Shown here one piece after another: positions 46,262-53,922 of a DNA stretch of 64,000 nucleotides (the first letter of the stretch is position 1; each line of letters starts with the position of its first letter). The position numbers and the translations under genes are program-made. A model generated the notes under the pieces. That model saw only the letters and a list, made by a program, of their open reading frames with translations, made no database searches and was not told the DNA's origin. This DNA is from Betaproteobacteria bacterium. GTDB lineage: Bacteria; Pseudomonadota; Gammaproteobacteria; Burkholderiales; Casimicrobiaceae. The stretch is taken from NCBI GenBank assembly GCA_013298695.1, contig JAAFIS010000011.1, positions 88,475 through 152,474 of the forward strand. Direction: 5' to 3'.

Positions 46262-46675
46262 CTAGGTTTTCGGCGCGTGTTGTGCGACGTACGTGCTCAT
46301 AAATCGCTCAAGTCCCTGGCGCTCGAATTGAGCAACGTCCCAGTCGTCGTTGGTAAGCTCAGAAAGATTTAGAGCAAGATAGGCGAACGCGGTGACCGGA
46401 GCGTCGTCGCAATCGACGACAACACTCACGCGCGCGTAGCGACTGGTTTCAAATTCATCGAGTCGCGCGATGTCGTCGTCGCTCACGTCGAGGTAGACGC
46501 GTCCTTGCAGTGGGTTCGCACCCTTGCAAATGATTAGTGCAGGGTGCTCCTTGTTGCGCACCGCTACGCGACGGAACCCGTGAACGGACGCTATTGCAGA
46601 GCGGTATTCGCCCGCTACAACTCGTTGCCAGACGAGCGGGAACATAAGCGAGCCGTAAGTGAAGATGTGAGCCAT
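46262..46675 (-). CDS. gamma-glutamylcyclotransferase-like (AIG2) protein
   Basis: A 137-residue protein of the gamma-glutamylcyclotransferase/AIG2 fold. The signature FTYGSLMFPLVWQRVV, with the substrate-binding YGSL, is at residues 5-20, and the catalytic Glu is probably that in ARLDEFETSRYARV. Small members are thought to process gamma-glutamyl compounds, but many are uncharacterised. I use the ATG at 46675; a TTG two codons upstream is open. It lies downstream of hpnE on the same strand but 166 bp away. Confidence 0.85.
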   Translation of the reverse strand: MAHIFTYGSLMFPLVWQRVVAGEYRSAIASVHGFRRVAVRNKEHPALIICKGANPLQGRVYLDVSDDDIARLDEFETSRYARVSVVVDCDDAPVTAFAYLALNLSELTNDDWDVAQFERQGLERFMSTYVAQHAPKT

Positions 46676-46841
46676 AGTCAATTATCACGCCGGGCCTAGT
46701 GCAAACCTATCGACCGTCATCGTGCTCGGAAAGCCTGGGCGACCCAGGACGATTGCGTGGATCTGACTTTTTCTACGCGAGCAACGTTTCAGGGTTGCGG
46801 TGTCGCTGTGCGTCTCGAACTGCTGGGATCGAGCCAATCGG

Positions 46842-48218
46842 TCAATGATTTGAAAAACGAAGCACCGCGTTTGCCGCATCCTCCCCGGCAATCACCGCCG
46901 ACTCCAGGGTCGCGGGCAACTCCGGAACGCACCAATCGCCTGCGAAATGAATATTGCCGACTCGGTTCGGCAGGTTGCGAAGCGCTGCGGTTTGCGCCGG
47001 GGTGCATGAATACGTTGCGCGTTTTTCGGTGATCAATTGCTGCCAGACTGGATTTGATAATGAAAAGCTTCGGCGCAGTTGTTCCAGCCCATCGCGCAAC
47101 AAATCGTCCGCAGATTCTTTCCCTGCGCCATCTCCTAAACGTCCACGATGGTGGGCACTGATAACGAGACTGGCGCGGAGGCGACCATTTACGAGCCGAT
47201 GCGTGAACAGCCATTGTCCGGGTTCGCCATCGAGCATCAGCATCGGCGAACTCTCCGGATCAATGCCTGCAGAAAATTCGTAGTGGAGCGTAGAAATAGG
47301 CTCATACGAAAAATTGAATAATTTACTGTATCGCCCGCGTATATCGGGCGACGACGTAAGGAGCCGCTCTATGTGTTGTGGCCCGGTTGCGATGATGACT
47401 TGATCGAATTCAAACGCTCCATCACGAGTTGAAACGATCACCTTCCCGTCGCGCTCATCAACGCTATTTACGGCGTCCCCAAAGCGAACTTCGCCGCCAC
47501 GTTGCGTGATTTCTTCCATCGCTGGATCGGGTAAGAGCGCTGACAAATCAACGCGCGGAATCGCCAGATCACTTGCGCGCGCGTCACCTAAGAAAGCACG
47601 ACGCAGCACTTCAATAAACACTCGGGCTGTGGCGCGCTCTGCGGGTGTATTGAGCGCGGCGACGCAAAGCGGTTCCCAGAGCCATTGTTTCGCACGACGC
47701 GGTTGTTCGGCAATCAGTTGCGCGACCGTTGTCGCCGACATCGCGGCTTCGTCAATCTTGCCGTAGAGCGTTTTTGCACACCATGCGCAGATCGCGAGTT
47801 TGTCAGCAAGCGTGAGTCCGCGCGCGGTCATCATCGCGTGAAGCAGGTGAATCGGCGCAGGGAGATTTTTCGCTTGAACCGCGATGGGTTCGGCATTGCC
47901 GGGTGCGGCGACCAGCGCAAGCGGTCGTTGATCAATCACCTCGCAAAATTGCTCGCCATGCAATGAACGGATCATTGCCAGTGAACGCGTGTAAGCGCCG
48001 AGCAACAGATGCTGACCGTTGTCAAAAATGCACTCATCTTTTTCGACGCGCCTCGCACGACCGCCAGCGATTTTGGCGGCTTCGAAGACGGTGACGTGTA
48101 CGCCTCGCGAAGAACGCGAGAGCGTAAGAGCTGCAGCACAGCCGGCCCAGCCGGCGCCGATTACTGCAACCCTCCCCCCGGGGGGAGGGGGGCTTTGCGC
48201 GCGCTCGTTGTTGGTCAT
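46842..48218 (-). CDS. hpnE: hydroxysqualene dehydroxylase HpnE
   Basis: The FAD-dependent last step of the HpnCDE route: converts hydroxysqualene to squalene. The dinucleotide-binding motif is RVAVIGAGWAGCAAALTL, followed by VFEAAKIAGGRARRV and DNGQHLLLGAY; the C-terminal FAD motif is NIHFAGDWCVPELPATLESA. I begin at the ATG at 48218, giving about 458 residues; a GTG at 48299 would add 27 residues and overlap hpnD. The early residues SPPPPGGR are encoded by a G/C palindrome (48171-48191). A short palindrome (47331-47351) encodes an extra SPDIRGRY stretch. Confidence 0.9.
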   Translation of the reverse strand: MTNNERAQSPPPPGGRVAVIGAGWAGCAAALTLSRSSRGVHVTVFEAAKIAGGRARRVEKDECIFDNGQHLLLGAYTRSLAMIRSLHGEQFCEVIDQRPLALVAAPGNAEPIAVQAKNLPAPIHLLHAMMTARGLTLADKLAICAWCAKTLYGKIDEAAMSATTVAQLIAEQPRRAKQWLWEPLCVAALNTPAERATARVFIEVLRRAFLGDARASDLAIPRVDLSALLPDPAMEEITQRGGEVRFGDAVNSVDERDGKVIVSTRDGAFEFDQVIIATGPQHIERLLTSSPDIRGRYSKLFNFSYEPISTLHYEFSAGIDPESSPMLMLDGEPGQWLFTHRLVNGRLRASLVISAHHRGRLGDGAGKESADDLLRDGLEQLRRSFSLSNPVWQQLITEKRATYSCTPAQTAALRNLPNRVGNIHFAGDWCVPELPATLESAVIAGEDAANAVLRFSNH

Positions 48219-48265
48219 GCGAACGTTGCTGCCATCGTTGAAATGAACGCTACCGTCTTCATTAT

Positions 48266-49108
48266 TCAAGTGAACGTCACCGTCTTCCACGCAATCCACA
48301 ATTTGCGAATCGGTGTGAGCGAAACACGGTGTTCGAGCACGCCAAAGCCATCGCGCCTGATCTCTTCCAACAGCGCACGATAAATCGCGCCCATTGCAAG
48401 TCCTGGGCGTTGCATGCGCTTATCGTCTGCGGGCAAGACGGCGAGCGCTCGCTCATACGTCGACGCCGCACGCTCGTATTGAAACTGCATCATCGCTTTG
48501 AACGCATCGGTTGTTTTTGCATGCAGCAAATCGCTCGCGGGCACGTCAAATTTCACGAGATCTTCGCTCGGCAAATAGATACGACCACGTCGTGCGTCTT
48601 CGCCAACGTCGCGAATGATATTCATGAGTTGCAACGCTTCGCCAAGCGTGCGCGCGTATTCAAGCGTTTTCGAATTCTCAGGGATGTACATACCGAAAAT
48701 TCGCGCGCTCACTTCTCCGACCACGCCCGCTGCGCGATAGCAATAAAGTTGCAGCTCCGCGAAGTCAAGGTAGCGCGTTTTCTCCAAATCTTGTTGCATG
48801 CCATCGAGCACGGTGTGAAACGCTTGTTGCGGCAAACGCATTGGTTCGATGTGTCGCTGCAATGCTTTGGTCACCGGATGCTGCGGTGCGCCTGCGTAGA
48901 GTGCGTCAATTTCTTTGCGCCAAAACAACAGCTTGGTGCGCGCGACATTTGGATCTGTGACTTCATCAACGACATCATCCGCTTCGCGACAGAATGCATA
49001 AAACGCGGTAATCGCCGCACGTTTCTCGGGTGGCAGAAAACGAAACGCGTAATAGAAACTCGAACCCGATTGAGCGGCTTTCGATTCGCAATATTGGTCG
49101 GGGGTCAC
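48266..49108 (-). CDS. hpnD: presqualene diphosphate synthase HpnD
   Basis: Joins two farnesyl diphosphates into presqualene diphosphate. The 280-residue protein has the two aspartate-rich motifs of the squalene/phytoene synthase family: AFCREADDVVDEVTD and LMNIIRDVGEDARRGRIYLP, with FYYAFRFLPPEKR at the start. A longer open frame exists upstream, but the GTG at 49108 overlaps the hpnC stop as GTGA and matches where homologues begin. Confidence 0.94.
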   Translation of the reverse strand: MTPDQYCESKAAQSGSSFYYAFRFLPPEKRAAITAFYAFCREADDVVDEVTDPNVARTKLLFWRKEIDALYAGAPQHPVTKALQRHIEPMRLPQQAFHTVLDGMQQDLEKTRYLDFAELQLYCYRAAGVVGEVSARIFGMYIPENSKTLEYARTLGEALQLMNIIRDVGEDARRGRIYLPSEDLVKFDVPASDLLHAKTTDAFKAMMQFQYERAASTYERALAVLPADDKRMQRPGLAMGAIYRALLEEIRRDGFGVLEHRVSLTPIRKLWIAWKTVTFT

Positions 49109-49962
49109 GTTAGTTCTAAAAGTGGTTTGGGAACTTTGGCGTGCTTGGAGATTCGCAACGCACGCCAAGCTAGCTGCACAAGCCGCAGCGAATCGTACCA
49201 GCGCAGCGTCGGTCGTTTCGTCACATCAAAATCGTTTGCGGTAATTTTTTCGAGAATGCGCGCGCCGCCTGCGATCGTGAGTGCGATTTCGAAACGAAAA
49301 CGTCCGCGCAATTCACGCAGCAAGGACGCGCCGCTCCACAGCATCACTTTGGCGTGTTCGCATTGCGCGCGCATGAGGTCGCGATGTTTTGGATGCGACG
49401 GAAAGGCAATGTCGTCGACGCCGTATTTCGAGAACTCTTCTGCGGGCACGTAAATCCGACCGCGTGAGGCGTCAATCGCGGCGTCCTGCCAGAAGTTGAT
49501 GAGTTGCAGCGCGGTGCAAATAGCGTCGCTTGCGCGTTGCGAGCTTTCGCTACGAATGCTGAAGAAAAGCAACATCAAGCGCCCCACAGGATTGGCGGAG
49601 CGGTTGGCGTAGTCAAGTAGCTCTTGCCGTGTTGCATAGCGTTTTTTGACGACGTCTTGCTGGAAAGCGGAAATGAGCGCGGTGAACGGTGATTCGGTCA
49701 CACCTTCGATTTGTTGCGCCCGTATATATTGGGCGAACAAAGCTATTTCGTTATTTGTGGATTGGCCGTCGAAAACGTCGTTTAGCCCAATAACGATGGG
49801 CGATAGCTGCGATAGCCGTTCTTCTGCGGACGCATCGCCCTCATCCGCGATATCGTCAGCTGCGCGGGCAAATCGATAGAGCGACGCCACCAATGGCCGA
49901 ATCTGCGCGGGAATGAGCCACGAGGCTACTGGAAAATTTTCGTAATGCTGATCAACGGCCAT
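49105..49962 (-). CDS. hpnC: hydroxysqualene synthase HpnC
   Basis: Converts presqualene diphosphate to hydroxysqualene. The 285-residue protein starts MAVDQHYENFPVASWLIP and has the aspartate-rich ARAADDIADEGD and a second motif region, QLINFWQDAAIDASRGRIYV. It heads the hpnC-hpnD-hpnE unit. Residues about 55-85, which vary between homologues, are encoded by DNA with the full paired-palindrome layout (49718-49801), so this segment may derive from that repeat without a gain in length. Confidence 0.94.
   Translation of the reverse strand: MAVDQHYENFPVASWLIPAQIRPLVASLYRFARAADDIADEGDASAEERLSQLSPIVIGLNDVFDGQSTNNEIALFAQYIRAQQIEGVTESPFTALISAFQQDVVKKRYATRQELLDYANRSANPVGRLMLLFFSIRSESSQRASDAICTALQLINFWQDAAIDASRGRIYVPAEEFSKYGVDDIAFPSHPKHRDLMRAQCEHAKVMLWSGASLLRELRGRFRFEIALTIAGGARILEKITANDFDVTKRPTLRWYDSLRLVQLAWRALRISKHAKVPKPLLELT
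49718..49801. repeat. paired-palindrome element, copy 8, inside hpnC
   Basis: Left unit gcccgtatatattgggc (49718-49734), right unit gcccaataacgatgggc (49785-49801), 67 bp apart, with a 50-nt spacer sharing atttcgt with the copy at 32.7 kb. It lies within the coding sequence of hpnC and keeps the frame open. Confidence 0.6.
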
Positions 49963-50020
49963 CGGTGGAACGCAAACTTCGGAACGCGGGTAAGCCAGTC
50001 TCTTCGAGCCCAGCGAAAGC

Positions 50021-50026
50021 TATAAT
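50021..50026 (+). promoter_or_regulatory. -10 element for tRNA-Leu
   Basis: A perfect TATAAT lies 10 bp before the mature 5' end of tRNA-Leu; no good -35 box is visible at 17 bp upstream. Confidence 0.5.
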
Positions 50027-50036
50027 CGAGGGTTTC

Positions 50037-50121
50037 GCGGATGTGGCGGAATTGGTAGACGCACTGGATTTAGGTTCCAGCGCCGAAAGGCGTGGGGGTT
50101 CGAGTCCCTTCATCCGCACCA
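50037..50121 (+). tRNA. tRNA-Leu (anticodon UAG)
   Basis: An 85-nt class II tRNA with acceptor gcggatg/catccgc, the anticodon stem ctgga/tccag around the loop carrying TAG, a long variable arm, the ggttcgagtcc T-loop and an encoded CCA end. It stands upstream of tig, divergent from hpnC. Confidence 0.97.
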
Positions 50122-50248
50122 ATTTTGACATGCACGTTGACGCCATCGGTTATCCAATTCCGTCGGTGGCGCTCAACGTGGATGTCGATCAACCCATTTT
50201 TCTACAGAGCGCGTCGCTTTTTGAGGCGACGAGTACGGAAATCAGCTT

Positions 50249-51562
50249 ATGTCCACCGTCATCGAACAAGTCAGCTCCCTCGAACGCCGTTTCACGATGG
50301 CCATTCCGGTTGATCGCATCAACACTGAAACCGACAATCGCATCAAGCGTTTGGCGCGTACTGTGAAGATGCAGGGCTTCCGCCCTGGCAAAGTGCCGCT
50401 CAAAATGGTCGCTTCGACCTACGGGCCGCAAGTTCGCAGCGAAGTGCTGGGCGACGAGATTAATCGTTCATTTGGCGAAGTGGTTGACGCCAATAATCTT
50501 CGCGTCGCCGGTACGCCGCGCGTTGAGCCACTGCCTAATCCTGCGGATCAAACCAAGTTTGAATTCGTGGCAACGTTTGAAGTGTTTCCGGAAATCTCTT
50601 TCGGCGACATGAGCACGATGGCCGTTGAGCGTCCCGTCGTTGAAATTACCGAAGCCGACGTAGATCGCACCATTGAAACGCTGCGTAAACAGCGCGTTCG
50701 CTATGACGCAAAAGACAGCGCGAGCGTTGAAGGCGATCGCTTGATCGTTGATTTCAAAGGTGTGATTGACGACGTTGAGTTCCAAGGTGGATCGGCGAGC
50801 GACTTCACGATGGTGCTCGGCGAGCGCCGCATGTTGCCCGAGTTTGAAACCGCTGCTACCGGTTTGAAAAAAGGCGAAACCAAGAATTTTGATTTGACTT
50901 TCCCGGCTGACTACTTCGGCAAAGATGTTGCTGGAAAAACCGCGAAATTCACGCTGACTGCAAAAGATGTTGCTGCGCCCGTGCTGCCAGAAATCAACGC
51001 TGAATTTGTGAAAGCATTCGGTGTTGCTTCGGGTGATGTAGGTGACTTGCGCGCTGAGGTGAAAGGCAATCTTGAACTTGAGCGTAAGCGCCGTGTATTC
51101 CAAGCGGTGCGTGAACAGGTGTTTAAGTCGCTGCGGACGCAAGCCAACGTTGAAATTCCAACGTCATTGATCGCTGCAGAAGCGCAGCGGATGTCGCAAT
51201 CGGCATCGCAAGAGTTGCAATCGCGCGGTGCAAAAGGCGATGCTGCGCAAGTGTCGCCGTCGACCTTTGAGCCGGCCGCCACGGAGCGCGTCGCCATGGG
51301 CTTGATCGTTGGAGAACTGGTGCGCACGCAATCGCTGCAAGCCACGCCTGACCAGATCAAGGCGCTGCTGATGGAGCAGGCTCAGAGCTATGAAAAGCCA
51401 GAGCAGGTTGTGGCTTGGTACTACCAAGATCCTAAGCGCTTAAGTGAGTTTGAGGCGATCGCGCTTGAGCAAAACGTGGTCGATTTTGTGCTAAAGAACG
51501 CTAAGGTCACCGATAAGCCAACGCCGTTTTCTGAGCTGATTGGTCAACCTGCGCAGCAGTAA
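50249..51562 (+). CDS. tig: trigger factor
   Basis: The ribosome-bound chaperone that receives nascent chains and has prolyl isomerase activity. The 437-residue protein has the ribosome-binding signature GFRPGKVP near residue 45, a central FKBP-like domain (about 150-235; GDRLIVDFKGVIDD, EFETAATGLKKGETKNF) and a long helical C-terminal domain. It heads the tig-clpP-clpX-lon-hupB group. Confidence 0.97.
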   Translation: MSTVIEQVSSLERRFTMAIPVDRINTETDNRIKRLARTVKMQGFRPGKVPLKMVASTYGPQVRSEVLGDEINRSFGEVVDANNLRVAGTPRVEPLPNPADQTKFEFVATFEVFPEISFGDMSTMAVERPVVEITEADVDRTIETLRKQRVRYDAKDSASVEGDRLIVDFKGVIDDVEFQGGSASDFTMVLGERRMLPEFETAATGLKKGETKNFDLTFPADYFGKDVAGKTAKFTLTAKDVAAPVLPEINAEFVKAFGVASGDVGDLRAEVKGNLELERKRRVFQAVREQVFKSLRTQANVEIPTSLIAAEAQRMSQSASQELQSRGAKGDAAQVSPSTFEPAATERVAMGLIVGELVRTQSLQATPDQIKALLMEQAQSYEKPEQVVAWYYQDPKRLSEFEAIALEQNVVDFVLKNAKVTDKPTPFSELIGQPAQQ

Positions 51563-51643
51563 TCGATAAACAGAGGCGCGGCACTTGAATTGCGCAGTAC
51601 CATCGCCAAGTCTCTGCAATAGTAATTTTCGAAAGCGAACGCC

Positions 51644-52297
51644 ATGACACACTGGATTCCACCCTACGCCGGCTTAAGCGATTCCCAATCACCGCAAGGT
51701 TTGGGTCTCGTTCCAATGGTGATCGAGCAAAGTGGTCGCGGCGAGCGCGCGTTCGATATTTACTCGCGTTTGCTCAAAGAACGCGTGATTTTTTTGGTCG
51801 GTCCTGTTACCGATGAAACCGCGAACTTGATCGTCGCGCAGCTGTTATTTTTGGAATCAGAGAATCCAGATAAAGACATCAGTTTCTATATCAACTCGCC
51901 AGGTGGATCGGTGTCTGCAGGCATGGCGATTTTCGATACGATGCGTTTCATTAAGCCAGACGTAAGCACACTTTGCACCGGCATGGCAGCATCTATGGGC
52001 GCCTTTTTGTTGGCCGCAGGCACCAAAGGCAAGCGTTTCGCGCTGCCCAATTCCACTGTCATGATTCATCAGCCATCGGGCGGATTCTCTGGCCAGGTGT
52101 CTGACATCGAACGTCACGCCAGTTTTATCGTCGGCCTCAAGAAGCGCTACAACGAGCACATGGCGGTGTTCACCGGACGGTCGGTGGAAGAAATTGATCG
52201 TGCATCAGATCGCGACAACTTTATGAACGCCGAAGAAGCGCTCGCGTTTGGGATGATTGATCGCGTGCTCCAAAACCGTGGCGACAGCGCGACTTAA
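51644..52297 (+). CDS. clpP: ATP-dependent Clp protease proteolytic subunit
   Basis: The serine-protease chamber of the ClpXP machine. The 217-residue protein has the active-site triad: Ser in [16 protein letters not shown], His in MIHQPSGG and Asp in [31 protein letters not shown] near the N terminus is typical. It lies 81 bp after tig and 207 bp before clpX. Confidence 0.98.
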   Translation: MTHWIPPYAGLSDSQSPQGLGLVPMVIEQSGRGERAFDIYSRLLKERVIFLVGPVTDETANLIVAQLLFLESENPDKDISFYINSPGGSVSAGMAIFDTMRFIKPDVSTLCTGMAASMGAFLLAAGTKGKRFALPNSTVMIHQPSGGFSGQVSDIERHASFIVGLKKRYNEHMAVFTGRSVEEIDRASDRDNFMNAEEALAFGMIDRVLQNRGDSAT

Positions 52298-52504
52298 TTT
52301 TTAAGCGTCAGCACTGTCGCGCTTCGGCGACGGATTGAGCTCAGTTGCCCACAAAACACCCGCTCAACTGTGGTGTTTTGCACGCGAGCGCGAAATTCGC
52401 AATTTATCCTCGGAATCTCGCTCATGCAGCGCACGGCGAAGCGTTGTATATTGGTTTCAACACGAGTTGCCGTGAGCGCTCGCGAAGATTTGAAAGGTGT
52501 GTAA

Positions 52505-53773
52505 ATGGCAGAAAAAGCCAGTAGCGACAAATTGCTGTATTGCTCTTTCTGTGGAAAAAGCCAGCATGAAGTACGCAAGTTGATCGCTGGACCTTCGGTC
52601 TTCATCTGTGATGAGTGCATTGACCTGTGCAACGACATCATCAAGGAAGAGGCGCAGGCTGATCGGGGCGGCAAGAGCAGCGGTGCTAAGTCGTTGCCCA
52701 CGCCACGCGAAATCCGCGCGCATCTCGATACCTACGTGATCGGGCAAGAGAAGGCGAAAAAAACGCTGTCTGTGGCCGTCTACAACCACTATCGTCGCAT
52801 CGAATCCAATCTTGCCTCGGGCAAAAACGACGACGTAGAGCTCGCGAAAAGCAACATTTTGTTGGTCGGCCCCACTGGCTCCGGGAAAACGTTGCTCGCA
52901 CAGACGATGGCGAAGCTTTTGGATGTGCCGTTTGTGATCGCTGATGCGACCACCCTCACCGAAGCTGGCTACGTCGGCGAAGACGTAGAAAACATCATCC
53001 AGAAGTTATTGCAAACGTGCGATTACGACATTGAGCGTGCGCAACGTGGCATTGTCTACATCGACGAAATCGACAAAATTTCGCGCAAAGGTGAAAACCC
53101 ATCGATCACCCGCGATGTCTCCGGTGAGGGCGTCCAACAAGCGCTGTTGAAACTGATCGAAGGCACCAACGCTTCGGTGCCGCCTCAAGGTGGTCGCAAA
53201 CACCCTAACCAAGAATTCGTCACCGTCAATACCGCCAACATGCTGTTCATCGTGGGTGGAGCGTTCGAAGGCTTGGGCCGCATTATTCGCCAGCGATCGG
53301 CGAAAAGTGGCATTGGTTTCGGCGCTCAAGTCGTAGCGCCCGATGACCGCGCGTCGCTCAGTGAATTGATTCGCGACACCGAGCCGGACGACCTGATCCG
53401 TTTCGGATTGATTCCTGAATTGGTGGGACGCTTGCCGGTGATTGCAACGCTCGATGAACTCGATGAATCTGCGTTGATCGACATTCTCATCACACCGAGA
53501 AACGCGATCGTGAAGCAGTATCAGAAAATGTTTCGCATGGAAGGTGTTGATCTGGAAATTCGTGAATCGGCGCTGGCTGCAATTGCGAAGCGAGCGCTTA
53601 AGCGAAAAACTGGCGCGCGCGGATTGAGATCCATCATGGAATCATTGTTGCTGGACACGATGTACGACTTACCGTCTTCGCCCAATCTCTCACGCGTCGT
53701 CGTTGACGAGAATATGGTCGAAAAAGAAGGCAAACCGCTCTTGATATTTGCTGATCCCGCCAAAGTTGCGTAG
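52505..53773 (+). CDS. clpX: ATP-dependent Clp protease ATP-binding subunit ClpX
   Basis: The hexameric unfoldase that feeds ClpP. The 422-residue protein has the N-terminal zinc domain, [14 protein letters not shown] and [13 protein letters not shown], then the AAA+ module with Walker [16 protein letters not shown], Walker [11 protein letters not shown], and the pore loop GYVGEDVEN. Length and order are standard. Confidence 0.98.
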   Translation: MAEKASSDKLLYCSFCGKSQHEVRKLIAGPSVFICDECIDLCNDIIKEEAQADRGGKSSGAKSLPTPREIRAHLDTYVIGQEKAKKTLSVAVYNHYRRIESNLASGKNDDVELAKSNILLVGPTGSGKTLLAQTMAKLLDVPFVIADATTLTEAGYVGEDVENIIQKLLQTCDYDIERAQRGIVYIDEIDKISRKGENPSITRDVSGEGVQQALLKLIEGTNASVPPQGGRKHPNQEFVTVNTANMLFIVGGAFEGLGRIIRQRSAKSGIGFGAQVVAPDDRASLSELIRDTEPDDLIRFGLIPELVGRLPVIATLDELDESALIDILITPRNAIVKQYQKMFRMEGVDLEIRESALAAIAKRALKRKTGARGLRSIMESLLLDTMYDLPSSPNLSRVVVDENMVEKEGKPLLIFADPAKVA

Positions 53774-53815
53774 GAGCGGCACGGAGTCTTACTTATAACG
53801 GCTCCGTGACGCACA

Positions 53816-53899
53816 GCCCAAGCTTATTGGGCAACAGTGAAATAAATATTCATTGTCGAAAATAACCGGTTTCTGCGGCATCGCCCAATTAAATTGGGT
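53816..53899. repeat. paired-palindrome element, copy 9, between clpX and lon
   Basis: Left unit gcccaagcttattgggc (53816-53832), right unit gcccaattaaattgggt (53883-53899), 67 bp apart with a 50-nt spacer. It nearly fills the 149-bp clpX-lon gap and ends 24 bp before the lon start, so any lon promoter must lie in or near it. Confidence 0.75.
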
Positions 53900-53922
53900 G
53901 CTCCGAGAGAGAGATGTAAAAA

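Noticed and set aside
47331..47351. Palindrome tcgcccgcgtatatcgggcga in hpnE as another element copy
   Set aside because: There is no second unit at 66-68 bp on either side, so I treat it as a lone palindrome.
3802..53899. CRISPR array
   Set aside because: The repeats are thousands of bases apart and no cas genes are present.
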